Source of the DNA: Crocinitomicaceae bacterium
GTDB taxonomy: Bacteria > Bacteroidota > Bacteroidia > Flavobacteriales_D > Crocinitomicaceae
NCBI GenBank assembly: GCA_016719925.1
Contig: JADJYC010000012.1
Location: forward strand, 1 to 64,000
DNA: 64,000 bases
Direction of reading: 5' to 3'
Part shown: in pieces, positions 27,134-37,368 of the stretch
How positions within the stretch are numbered: position 1 is the stretch's first letter
How the letters are laid out: every line of letters begins with the position of its first letter
Position numbers and translations under genes: made by a program
The notes under the pieces: model-generated
Told to the model about the DNA's origin: nothing
Databases searched by the model: none
What the model saw: only the letters and a program-made list of their open reading frames with translations

Positions 27134-27358
27134 TTAGTGAGCAGCAGCGTCAGTAGTACCGTCGCAAGCAGCATCACAAGCAGCAGCTGTATCAGCAACA
27201 GCAGGCTCAGTAGTAGCAGGCTCAGTAGTAGCAGGCTCAGTAGTAGCAGGCTCAGTAGCCGGAGCTTCTTCTGTAGTCTCTTCAGCAGCACCACCGCAAG
27301 CAGCCATAGCTACAGCAGCGAAAACAACAAATCCGAATTTTACTAATTCTTTTTTCAT
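27134..27358 (-). CDS. Small repeat-containing lipoprotein
   Basis: A 74-residue protein: a lipoprotein signal (MKKELVKFGFVVFAAVAMAAC, cysteine 21), then a short, very acidic Thr/Glu/Pro/Ala-rich chain with repeats of TEPAT, ending with CDAACDG and a final histidine. It is encoded by a 15-base tandem repeat. No function can be assigned; low-complexity surface or periplasmic spacer proteins of this kind are common in Bacteroidota. It has a good promoter (27414-27443) and a strong terminator, so it is probably an expressed single-gene unit. Confidence 0.8.
   Translation of the reverse strand: MKKELVKFGFVVFAAVAMAACGGAAEETTEEAPATEPATTEPATTEPATTEPAVADTAAACDAACDGTTDAAAH
27201..27260 (-). repeat. 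15-base tandem repeat inside the lipoprotein gene
   Basis: Three exact copies of GCAGGCTCAGTAGTA (27201-27245) plus a fourth with two changes at the end (27246-27260). The period is five codons, so copy-number changes would keep the frame and vary protein length. Confidence 0.9.
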
Positions 27359-27413
27359 AACTTTTCTTTTTTTAGATTAACAATTGATTAACTTTTGATT
27401 TTCTTTAATGGCG

Positions 27414-27443
27414 CAAACCTATGGATTATTTTTGAAATCCAAA
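27414..27443 (-). promoter_or_regulatory. Bacteroidota-type promoter of the small lipoprotein gene
   Basis: On the minus strand TTTG (27443 to 27440), an 18-base spacer, then TAGGTTTG (27421 to 27414). Both elements and spacing fit the TTTG/TAnnTTTG consensus. The leader to the ATG at 27358 is about 50 bases. Confidence 0.7.
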
Positions 27444-27515
27444 GCGGTTAAAGGTCTGAAGGCGCGAAATACAAATGATTCTTAACAATCTTTAACAAAT
27501 CTTAAGGCCTTGATT

Positions 27516-28124
27516 TTAAAGGATTTTAACCTCAAACATGGACTGATTTCCAATGTAACCCTGAAGCTTGTCACCGATTTTAACAGAAGCTACGCCCTCA
27601 GGGGTTCCCGTATAAATAAGGTCTCCCACTTTTAAAGTAATGTATCTGGAAATATGTGAAATCAGCTGATCAAAATTAAAAAGCATGTCTTTTGAATTTC
27701 CTTTTTGAACTTCAGTATTATTATTGGTTAGTGAAAACTCAATATTGCTCAGGTTCAGATCAGCTTTTTGAAGAAATGAAGCGGAAATGATGGCGCTGTT
27801 ATCAAATGCTTTTGCTTTTTCCCAAGGGAGACCGTTTTCTTTGCAATGCTTTTGAATATCGCGTGCAGTAAAATCTATTCCAAGGCCAATCTCATTATAG
27901 TATCCGGATGCAAATTCAGGAGCAATGTTTTTACCAACTTTACTGATTTTAATAACCAGTTCAATTTCATGTTGCAGATCTTTGGTAAAATCGGGCAGAT
28001 AAAATTCTGATTCCCGCAAAAGAGCGGTATCCGGTTTCATGAAAAAAATAGGTTCTTTGGGAACAGGGCTGTTCATTTCTTTGGCATGATCAGCATAATT
28101 ACGTCCGATGCAAATGATTTTCAT
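27516..28124 (-). CDS. Fumarylacetoacetate hydrolase-family protein
   Basis: A 202-residue single-domain FAH-family enzyme. Typical elements are CIGRNYADHAKEMNSPVPKE near the N-terminus, the metal-binding acidic residues in HEIELVIKI and GLGIDFTARDIQ, and the C-terminal GDLIYTGTPEGVASVKIGD. Members include fumarylpyruvate hydrolase and oxaloacetate decarboxylase; the substrate cannot be fixed here. It is 9 bases downstream of the exonuclease gene and probably the last gene of the operon that starts with the PorE-like proteins. Confidence 0.85.
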   Translation of the reverse strand: MKIICIGRNYADHAKEMNSPVPKEPIFFMKPDTALLRESEFYLPDFTKDLQHEIELVIKISKVGKNIAPEFASGYYNEIGLGIDFTARDIQKHCKENGLPWEKAKAFDNSAIISASFLQKADLNLSNIEFSLTNNNTEVQKGNSKDMLFNFDQLISHISRYITLKVGDLIYTGTPEGVASVKIGDKLQGYIGNQSMFEVKIL

Positions 28125-28133
28125 AACAAGCGT

Positions 28134-28994
28134 TTATCCTTTGAATTTATTTTTTAACTGATCCAGTTTATTTGAGAAATTCTCTTTCTCTTCTGCTTTT
28201 TTCTTTTCTTTCAGTTCGCGGTTAGCCGTAATCAGTTTGTCAGTTTCCTTCTTTACAATTGATTTTGTGTAAAGCGGAAATTCATTGTCAAGAATCCATC
28301 GGTGATATCCCGGTTCAAGAGATAGCACATCACGTATTGTTTTGCCTGCGTGTTTACCAAAATTATAGACAATTTCATTTTTGTCATTCAATGCAAGACG
28401 TCCGACAAAATCAATTTTTTTTGATTTATCAGTTTGCGTAAAGTCACTCAGATAACTGATGTCATTTTTTAAATCCGGATAACGATCCAATTGTGCTTTC
28501 AGAATTTCAAATGTTGCGGTAATATCTGCTTCAGCGCTGTGAGCATTTTCCAGTTCACGGTTGCAATAAAATCTGAACGCAGCACCCAGCGTCCGCTGTT
28601 CCATTTTGTGGAAAATGGTTTGTACGTCTACAAATTTTCTGCCTTCCATTTCCAGTTCAATCCCAAGTCTTAAAAACTCTTCCAGCAAAAACGGAATATC
28701 AAATTTGTTGGAATTGTAACCGGCAAGATCCGATGCACCAATAAATGATTTGATGTCTTCAGCAAGATCTTTAAATGAAGGACAATCTTTGAGATCTTCA
28801 TTTTTGATTCCATGTATAGCAGTTGATTCTGCCGGAATAGGAATACCGGGATTAATTCGTTGAATATATTTTTCCTGTTTCTGATCAGGATGAATTTTCA
28901 GAATTGCAATTTCAATAATGCGGTCTTTGGAAATATTCAAACCGGTAGTTTCCAGATCAAAAAACGCAAGGGGTTTTTGGAGATTAATCAACAT
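28134..28994 (-). CDS. DnaQ-like 3'-5' exonuclease with C-terminal DUF3820-like segment
   Basis: A 286-residue protein. The N-terminal DEDDh nuclease domain has AFFDLETTGLNISKDRIIEI (first acidic pair), a middle GYNSNKFDIPFLLEE and HSAEADITATFEI carrying the last acidic residue and histidine. The C-terminal part contains FGKHAGKTIRDVLSLEPGYH, a segment also found fused to such nucleases, then a lysine/glutamate-rich coil. It could act in replication proofreading, repair or RNA processing. It lies 21 bases after the PorE-like gene. Confidence 0.85.
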   Translation of the reverse strand: MLINLQKPLAFFDLETTGLNISKDRIIEIAILKIHPDQKQEKYIQRINPGIPIPAESTAIHGIKNEDLKDCPSFKDLAEDIKSFIGASDLAGYNSNKFDIPFLLEEFLRLGIELEMEGRKFVDVQTIFHKMEQRTLGAAFRFYCNRELENAHSAEADITATFEILKAQLDRYPDLKNDISYLSDFTQTDKSKKIDFVGRLALNDKNEIVYNFGKHAGKTIRDVLSLEPGYHRWILDNEFPLYTKSIVKKETDKLITANRELKEKKKAEEKENFSNKLDQLKNKFKG

Positions 28995-29015
28995 GGACTG
29001 ATAAAGTATCTTTTA

Positions 29016-31746
29016 TTATAAAGACAAATATAAGTCAGCCATTTCAGGAATTTCAATTTTTATTTCAACACGTCTGTTTAACTGACGGTTTTCAGGGCTG
29101 TCTGCGCCATCCGGGGCCATGTTGTCAAACGCAGGACGGCTTTCACCAAACCAGGCATTCTTAATTCTGTTAGGTGAAATTCCTTTGTCAATTAAATATT
29201 TGTGTGCAGATAAAGCGCGTCGTTCAGACAATTTCATGTTGTAAGGATCAGAACCAAACCAATCAGTATGGCCATCTAAGCGCAGTGTAACTGTCGGATT
29301 TGCTTTGAGGAAATTATATACATCATCCAGCACGTTTTTACTTTTATCTCTCAGAAAAAATTTGTCAAAATCAAACAGAATATTGGCAAATTCCTGACCC
29401 ATTCCGCCATCTGATCCCATTTCTTTTAATTCAATGATGTCAACATATTCTGTATAGGCAAGCTCTGTTGTTTTTGGATCTATGTACATAATATAAGCAG
29501 AGAATACAACTTCAGATTCAGACAGATCAAGATTATAGGAAACAGTTTTTTTATTCAGATCAGCAACAGAAGCCGGATCACTTGCAACGTTTGTGAATTC
29601 AAATTTTCCAAAGCCGTCACTTACAATTTTATTCGAAATTTTGCGCTCACTGTTAGCCATGTAAATGGTTACGTTTGGTCTTGGTGTATAAGATGCCGGA
29701 TCTTTGAATTCACGGATAATTCCCTGCACAGTTACTGTTGAAGATCCTGTAACATTATCACCCATAAAACTTGCTTTGGCATCATCTTCATTAATCATGA
29801 TGATGTAATTCTGAAACGGATCAATTTTTTCAAATGTGAAATTCCCGAATTCATCTGTCTGGGTCATTCTTAAAATCTGGTGATTTTCATTCATCAGCGT
29901 TACTTCAACAAAACGTGCGTTAACGGTGCGGTTATGCGCCAGATTTCCGCTGATCCCTTTATGGGTTGAGATGTTTCCGTCAGTTACATTTCCGTTGCCG
30001 TATTTTTTTCTACTTCAGCTTCAATGTCAAACATGGCGTTTTTGAATGTTGCACGCTGCGCATACGGCATTCCGTTATCATCTTTTATATAATCAATAAT
30101 AATCTGCTGGAAAAGATTGTACTGTTCACATTGTTCAGGAATAAAAAACTCTTCTCTGTGCGGACGGATCTCATTGTACTTGCTTTGCGCAACAATTAAT
30201 TCAAGATAATATCCTTTGTTTGGCGGAAGTACCATAGTGTATTTACCGGTTTTTGAATCAATGTTGTAAGTTCCCATTACCTGACCTGATTCTTTGTCTG
30301 TGATTTTTATTACTCCGCTCACAGGCAAATGATTTTCAGCAAAAATGGCATATCCTTTTATTTCTGTTGTTGCCAGATTTTTACAACCAAAACTTGCGGT
30401 GTATAAATCCAGATATCCGAATGATCCCGGACGCATGGACGCGTAATAGGCCAATGTTCCTTCTGAGTTCTCTACATAATAAATATCATCACCCGCAGAG
30501 TTGATAGGCGAGCCTATGTTTACAGGCTCTGACCAGTTACCGCTTGCATCACGTTCAGATTTGAAAATATCAAAACCACCCATGGAGTTATGACCCTGCG
30601 ATGCAAAATAAAGTGTCTTTCCGTCTTTTGATAAAAACGGCGCATCTTCTTTATAGGGTGTATTGATTACCGGACCAAGATTAACCGGTTTGTCCCATGT
30701 TCCGTTTTCATTTTTGCGCGCATAATAAATATCACGTTCACCAAAACTTCCTGCTGCGCCTTCTGAAACAATAAATAATTCCTGCTCATCCGGTGTGATA
30801 TAAATGCTTGGGTTTGCATCACCAATATTTACATTCTGATTCATTCTAACCGGCACTGACCATTTTCCGGTTTCATCTTTTGAACTTTTCCATACACTAT
30901 TTTCTTTATAGATAAAAAGTGTATTTCCGTCAGGTGATAAACTGATAGGTGCTTCGTGTGCTTTACCGTCGTTGATTTCTTTGTTCAGATATCCGGATGA
31001 TTTATCAATCACTTCAGCCGGCTGCCAGATTCCGTTTTTATTGGTGGTGTAAAAAATATCTTCATAATAAAGACCGTCGAGATTTTTCTTTTTCCCCGGC
31101 GGACGGCGGGAGCAGAAAAGAATAAGATCTTCATTATTGGTTACCACCGGCACGTAATCAGGATAATCTGAATTTACATTTTTACCCATGTTGGTGATAG
31201 TGGCATTTTTGAAAGTTGTTTTTCCTCTGAGATCAACTCCGTTATTACACACTTCAATTTCACGGATAACTTCCTGACGGAGTTCCATTCCCTTTTTATT
31301 GTTTTTTACGTTGTTCAGAAACTCATTGTAGAATTCAATTGCCTTTTCATATTCTCCGTTAAAGTGATATGCTTTTGCGGTATAATAAAGAATTTCCGGC
31401 ATGGTATCAGTTACCGAAAGTTCAAGTGCTTTTAAGAAGAAACCAAGTGATTTTTCACGCTCTACTTCTGAGTCATAATAAACCATTCCGGTTTCAAGCC
31501 AGTATTGTGGTTTGGAAGGGCTTTCAGCAATGGCTTTGTCGTAGTAGGATTTTGCTTTCCAGTACTCACCTTTGCGGTAAGCATTTCTTCCTTTGCGGAT
31601 ATATTTTTTCTCTTTACCTCCTCCGGTAACTTCTTCTTTTTGTCATCCTCATCATCCTCGTCTTCATCTTGTGCAAATGAGTTGGTGGAAATGCACATTC
31701 CGGCAAGCAAAAGAAGCAGAGATAATATTCTAAAGAATCTTTCCAT
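29016..31746 (-). CDS. PorE-like TPR/beta-propeller/OmpA protein, second copy (two frameshifts)
   Basis: Merged length is about 910 residues. A signal peptide ends at SFAQ, followed by an Asp/Glu-Lys-rich stretch and TPR repeats. Then come PD40-type propeller blades (for example ISLSPDGNTLFIYKENSVWK, and DAPFLSKDGKTLYFASQGHN), carboxypeptidase-regulatory-like domains and a C-terminal OmpA domain (FDFDKFFLRDKSKNVLDDVY; LDGHTDWFGSDPYNMKLSERR). The order TPR, propeller, CRD, OmpA is that of PorE, a peptidoglycan-linked type IX secretion component. Frames break near 31630-31640 (restored VTGGGKEKKYIRKGRNAYRK) and at the T run 30003-30009 (restored EKKYGNGNVTDGNIST). Its ATG overlaps the stop of the first copy. 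Confidence 0.82.
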
Positions 31747-34105
31747 CAGAATTGAATTTCAAATTTAATGTACTGATACCGCTGATAAACATTTGCTTTT
31801 TCAGTTGCGTCATTATTATAATCAGGACCCTGCACCAATGCTTCTTTTTCAATAAAAATAATTTTACTAACATCTATGCCTTCTGCTTTTAATAACCTGA
31901 TCAGAATGTCTTTTCCAGTTTTCAAGCGCTGGTTTGCCAGCTCCTGATTGCTGGAATAAGATTTGGTAGGAACTTTTGAAGCGCTTGAAGAAATAACAAT
32001 AGTTACTTGCTGTCCGGCGTCAATTACTTGTTTTACACCTTTTACATAAAGCTGAAGTGCTTCATTTTTTGTATCGAATTTGTCTTTGTTATATCCAAAA
32101 TTGTACTGGAAAATCGGTGTGGATAAAATGGTTGAGTATTCTGAAACTGTTGTCTTGCTTTCACAATTTGCTTTAAATGTGTAAGTGTCACGAATCACAC
32201 CTCCGTTATCAACCATATTCAGCACCAGATCTTCACAAAAATCAAATTCATCTTCGTTAATTTTAATCAGGTGTGATTTGTTAGCGTCCAATCCTTTGTA
32301 TGGGAATTGTCCGTATTTATTTATGACTTCTTCATACACCATTTTCTGATCTTCATAAATCTGAACGGTTTGACCTGATAAATCCCCGAAATGTTCATTG
32401 TTGCTGAATTCCCAGCGCTCACCATTTAGCGGCAGATCCTGATTCATGCTGATTGCATCCAGATTTACGATATCCAGAAGAAGCTCATGTTTTAATTCCT
32501 GGTAAGATGAATTGCACGGCACGTACAATTCAGTTTTGTAAAAAGTTTTGTTGTCTAACTGATAATCCAGTTCGTAGGTATGACATGGTTTTAATGTCAG
32601 TACATAACCACCATCTCTTCTTCTTGGTGAATATATTTTAGGCGGAGTTGCATCAGTAAGATCTGTAACAAGACTGGTAATTCCTTTGGGAATCATACTG
32701 TTGTCACTGGTGAAAATAAAACCGGTAAGAATGGCTACATTTTTAATCAATGATTTTTCAGATTCAATTTTATAAATGTCTTTATCACCTTGTCCGTCCT
32801 GTTTGTCTGAAGAGTAGTAACCGGTTAATCCGTCTGCTGTTGTAGTGTAAAAAATATCATCATCAAAAGAGTTCAGCGGATACCCCATGTTTTCAGGAGC
32901 TGACCAAAGTTCTGACTCATCCATTTGAGTGACAAAAATGTCAAATCCTCCCATACTTGCAGGTCCGTTTGAAGAGAAGTACATGGTTTTATTATCAGCA
33001 CCCAGAAACGGAGAATCTTCATCATAAGGTGAATTGATTGGCGCACCAAGATTCATAGCTTTGCTCCATTCACCGTTTGGCAATTTTTTAAGACGGTAAA
33101 TATCTCTGCCGCCCATGCCGCCTTCACGGTCAGAAACAAAATACAGATAGTTTCCGTCAGGACTGATTGTGGCGTGAGTTTCCCAGGCATCGGTATTTAA
33201 TTCTTCAGCCGGGAATGGAATGATATTTACGAAAACAGTATCTCTCAGTTCAGAAAAATAAATATCACCACCACCTAAATCCTGATAAACAAAAATGGAA
33301 GTTCCGTCAGGTGAAACAGAAACTGACGCATCATTTTTATTAGGCCGGCAGAAGTCAAGATATTTTGGTGCTTCCCAGGTTCCGTCATAATTTCTGTAGC
33401 TCACATAAATATCTTCATAGTGCTGCCCGTTTTCCATATTGATCAGCGAACTGTTAGAACTGTCAGGACGCATTCTTTTTGCAGTGAAAAAAATTGCAGA
33501 ACCATCAATGGTGATCACCGGAGAGTATTCAGGATTGGCAGTGTTGATTACACCACCCATGTTGGTGATAATATAATTTGAAGGATTAGCCATTAATTTT
33601 CTGGCAACACTGCATTGGGTGATTCCTAAAATTGCCAGATCATAATTCATGTGTTTTTTCTTCACATTCTGCAAAAAGAAATCATACTGAAAAAGGCTGT
33701 ATCAATGTTTCCCTTGCTGTGATTTGATTTGGCCAGGTAATAATATATTTCGGGCGGAGCATTTCTTTCAAGAGCGGAAAATGGATTGTATGTTTTGCTA
33801 ACTGAATATTGTGCTTTTTCAAAATAAGTGATGGCTTCTATTTCACGGTTTAGATAAACCAGACACATACCGGTTTTGTAAAGAAGATTGGCATTATTTG
33901 GATCTTCTTCCAGCATAATTTCCCAGACAAAAAGAGCTTCACCGTAGATTTTGTCAAACATAAAACCATTGGCCAGTTCAAACTTTTCGATGAAAGTTGC
34001 TTCTTTCAGGGCGGCTCTCAGTTCTTCACGGCTGGGGCGGGGCTGTGCTGTCACCAGTGTAACACCGGATAATAAAATTCCCAGAATCAGGTAAGTTTTA
34101 AGCAC
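31746..34105 (-). CDS. PorE-like TPR/beta-propeller/OmpA-type protein, first copy (one frameshift)
   Basis: Merged length is about 786 residues. A signal peptide (ending TAQ) is followed by TPR repeats (ALFVWEIMLEEDPNNANLLY; CLVYLNREIEAITYFEKAQY), PD40 propeller blades (HATISPDGNYLYFVSDREGG; DSPFLGADNKTMYFSSNGPA) and an OmpA-like tail (TIVISSSASKVPTKSYSSNQ). That tail keeps the fold but looks poorer in the peptidoglycan-binding Asp/Arg pattern than the second copy. The frame breaks at the A run 33690-33694; one base restores DTAFFQYDFFLQNVKKKH. It is the first gene of a likely four-gene operon and paralogous to the gene after it. Confidence 0.8.
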
Positions 34106-34141
34106 AGGTTAGGTCAAAATTATCTTCAAAGAAAAAAAGAA

Positions 34142-34167
34142 AACCCGTTGCTTGCGGGCAACGGGTT
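34142..34167 (-). terminator. Rho-independent terminator after the E2 gene
   Basis: AACCCGTTGC (34142-34151) pairs with GCAACGGGTT (34158-34167) around TTGCGG. A-rich sequence on the left gives a U tail for minus-strand transcripts; a T run at 34174-34179 may allow use in the other direction. Confidence 0.82.
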
Positions 34168-34191
34168 CCTAACTTTTTTACGCTTAATTGT

Positions 34192-35546
34192 TTATAACTC
34201 CCGGTTCATATCAAATTGTTCCAGATAATCAGCCACGCGTCTTACAAACTGTCCGCCTAGTGCGCCGTCAACTACACGGTGGTCATACGCATGTGATAAG
34301 AACATTTTGTGACGGATACCAATTGTATCACCAAACGGCGTTTCAATTACAGCCGGCATTTTTCTGATTGCACCCAAAGCGAGAATTGCAACCTGAGGTT
34401 GGTTGATGATAGGTGTACCCATCACATTTCCAAATGTTCCAACGTTGGTTACGGTATATGTTCCGCCCTGGATATCATCTGGATTCAACTTGTTATTTCT
34501 TGCTCTGTCAGCCAGATCATTTACCTGTTTAGTCAGACCAACCAGATTGAGCATATCTGCATTTTTTATCACCGGAACAATCAGGTTGCCGCTTGGTAAA
34601 GCAGTTGCCATTCCTATGTTGATGCTTTTGCGTTTGATAATATTGTTACCGCTCACTGAAATATTTACCATCGGGAAATCCTTGATGGCTTTGACAATTG
34701 CTTCAATGAAAATAGGAGTGAAGGTGATTTTTTCTTTCTCTTTTTCAGGAAAGTATCTTTCATTTTTTCTCTCCACAAAACAATGTTTGTCACATCAGCC
34801 TCAACGTAAGAAGTCACATGCGGTGAAGTATGTTTGGACATCACCATGTGATCAGCAATGATTTTGCGCATGCGGTCCATCTCAATGATTTCATCACCCG
34901 CCCAGATTGGAACTTCAGGAGCTTTATGCTCTTTTGGAGCTGATCCGTTTGATGAAGACACAGCAGGTTTAACTGCCGCGGCTGTCACTGTTGTTGCCAC
35001 TGTTGCTGTTGCTGCAACTGTTGCAGATTTTGCACCGCCATTCTGAATATAATTAAGAATATCTTTTTTAGTCACTCTGCTGTTTTCTCCGGTTCCTGAA
35101 ATTGTCTCCAGTTGTGCCATTGAAATACCTTCTTCTTTGGCGATACTTCTAACAAGCGGGGAGTAGAATTTTCCTGAAGGACCGTTTTTATCCACTTCTG
35201 CTGCCTGTGCGGTAACTGCTACTTTTTCTGCTGCAACTGGTTTGGCGGCAGTTTCTGTTTTTACCGGCTGAGAACTTGTTGTCGGTGCAACCGGTTTTGA
35301 ATCACCACCTGTTGAAATGATAGCGATTACTTCACCAACCTGAACAACATCATTTTTTTCATAAAGACGTTTAACAAGCACTCCTTTTGCCTCTGAAGGC
35401 AATTCATTATCTACTTTATCAGTTGCTACTTCAACCAACGGTTCATCCATCTCAACAGTATCACCAACTTCTTTCAACCAGTTTGTAATAGTTGCTTCAG
35501 TAACGCTTTCTCCCATTTTCGGAAGTCTGATTTCAATTTCAGCCAT
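34192..35546 (-). CDS. 2-oxoacid dehydrogenase complex E2 acyltransferase (one frameshift)
   Basis: About 451 residues from the ATG at 35546 (MAEIEIRLPKMGESV); an earlier in-frame ATG at 35573 adds nine residues outside the lipoyl fold. There is one lipoyl domain with the lipoylated lysine in VATDKVDNE and an Ala/Pro/Val linker. A subunit-binding domain follows (FYSPLVRSIAKEEGIS, RVTKKDILNYI), then a second Ala/Thr-rich linker and the catalytic domain ending with SHAYDHRVVDGALGG (active histidine). The frame breaks at the T run 34741-34745; one base restores TFLKKEKEKITFTPIFIEAI. Substrate (pyruvate, 2-oxoglutarate or branched-chain acids) is not decided by sequence alone. Confidence 0.88.
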
Positions 35547-35661
35547 GTACTCTTTGTGTTTTTTTAAGTCCACAAATTTAGTTCATTTTTCGCTTTATAA
35601 CAAGACGATAAAAAATTAAATAAAAGCCTGAAAGGTCTTACAACCAGTGTTTTATAAAATA

Positions 35662-37309
35662 TTAATTGAAACGAATTGCCTTCACCGGAGAAATGCGGGT
35701 GATAATTCTGCCAGGCAGCAGGAGTGTCAGGGTACATATTGTAATTGTCATCAAATTGATGAGTAAGATGTGCCAGATATTGAAATTCACCGGAACTGTA
35801 TCGAGATAATAAATGTCCGGATTTAATGACAGAAATCCAGTTTGCTGCTGCAAAACAACCAGTCCTATTCCAACAATATTTCCAATTATCAACCCTCTTG
35901 ACAAAAGGTAAAATGCGTGATATATAAATACTTTCCGAATGGATTTGTCAGATGCTCCAAGTGCTTTTAAAATTCAATCATATTGGTTTTTTCAAGAATC
36001 ATAACAAGCAGTGTTGTCACCATATTGATGATTGAAACAATCAGAATTAAAACCAGAATGATGATGATGTCAATATTCAGAAACTGAAGCCACTTAAAAA
36101 TTTCAGGATGCAGATCCGTAATTTTTGTTGATTTGAGATCGTGTGGAATTTTATTGTAAATAATCTCATCCATTTGTTTTAAATCACGGAAGTGTTTAAG
36201 AATAATTTCAAATCCTCCGGTATAGAGGTGCCCGGTGCCCTGACCGTTGGTAATGGTTATTTTTCCAAAAGGCATTTTGATTTCATTTTCTGAAATGTAC
36301 TCAATGGGTTTTTCTTTCAGAACAGTTTCACTGCAAGTACATGATTTGTCAATCATGATATTTGCGTAAGCTGTATCCGGAACAGATTTTGGATTAGGAG
36401 ACAAACCGTAAATTTCAACATCAAAGTCAGTTGAAATTAATCTGACTCTGTCTTGCAGTTCACCGGTAAAAAGATAATAACTGCTTTCCCGTATAACCTT
36501 GTCCCCAGTCATAGCGGTATGCGCCGGTTCCGTGAAAAGTTTTGGCCTGTAAAACAAAGTAATCACCTAAGCAGGTATCAAGAACCGTTATGTTGGTTTG
36601 TATTCCCCAGTTGTTTAGATACTGTAGGTGATGAATCTGTGTGAAAATAAATTGTTTGTCAAACTCTTCAAACCCGGTTCGGTAAATGCCACAAACAACA
36701 AATTTTCTTTTTTGGTCCGGCATCATCCTGAATAAAAAAAGGCATCCAGATCAGATCCAACTTTATACCCCAGCATATCAGCCATGTATTTGGAAATAAA
36801 TACTTCGTTGTTCTGATCTGAAAAATCCGGAATTCTTCCTTCCACAATTTTATCATCAAAAAAACTCCAGTTGTAATGTTCATCAACTCCTTTAAAACGT
36901 ACACCCAATATGTCTTGTCTGGATTCAAGTGTATCTTTATCATTTGCCAGCTGCACCTGAACAGAATCTCTGCGTGCCTGCAGAATAGCTGGTTTAAACG
37001 CGTAGATCTGAATATTTTTTATCCGTTCATCTTCCTGCAGCCGTGGGTAAAATTCCTGATCAATTAAAACCGGAGTTGATTCCATGGATGAGTTATCACC
37101 CATATCTGTTACCTGAATATGTGCGCCAAATCCAATTACCTTATCTCTAATGCCATGCTGAAATCCGGTTACTACAGAGACGGATACAATCATAAACGCA
37201 ATTCCGGCAACGATGCTGATCAGTGAAATGATCACAATGGGTTTCGTCAAACGGCTGGTATTTTTTTACCACGTATAATTTTCCGCGCTATGAAAATTTC
37301 GGTACTCAA
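35662..37309 (-). CDS. LolC/LolE-like lipoprotein-release ABC permease (four frameshifts)
   Basis: FtsX-family permease of about 550 bases-triplets after repair, with an N-terminal membrane helix, a large periplasmic domain and three C-terminal helices ending RIITRISPVKAIRFN. The N-terminus is best restored to MSTEIFIARKIIRGKKNTSR from a TTG start at 37309. This needs one base in the run 37261-37267. Further breaks lie at the A run 36734-36740 (restored DAFFLFRMMPDQKRKFVVCG), near 36490, and near 35972 (restored TNMIGILKALGASDKSIRKV). All are single-base and the frames join, so the gene is probably intact in the organism. It would move lipoproteins from the inner membrane with a LolD ATPase not seen here. 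Confidence 0.78.
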
Positions 37310-37368
37310 TTTGTTACATTTGATTTCAAAAGTACGAATCTTCCTTTCATCATTATAAAGTTTCAGTT

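Noticed and set aside
27201..27260. Short tandem repeats as a CRISPR array
   Set aside because: The repeats are contiguous without spacers, have a five-codon period and lie inside a coding sequence.
27026..27346. A plus-strand serine/arginine-rich reading frame
   Set aside because: It is the antisense shadow of the terminator and of the 15-base repeat in the minus-strand lipoprotein gene; it has no promoter, and the other strand has a clear signal peptide and lipobox.
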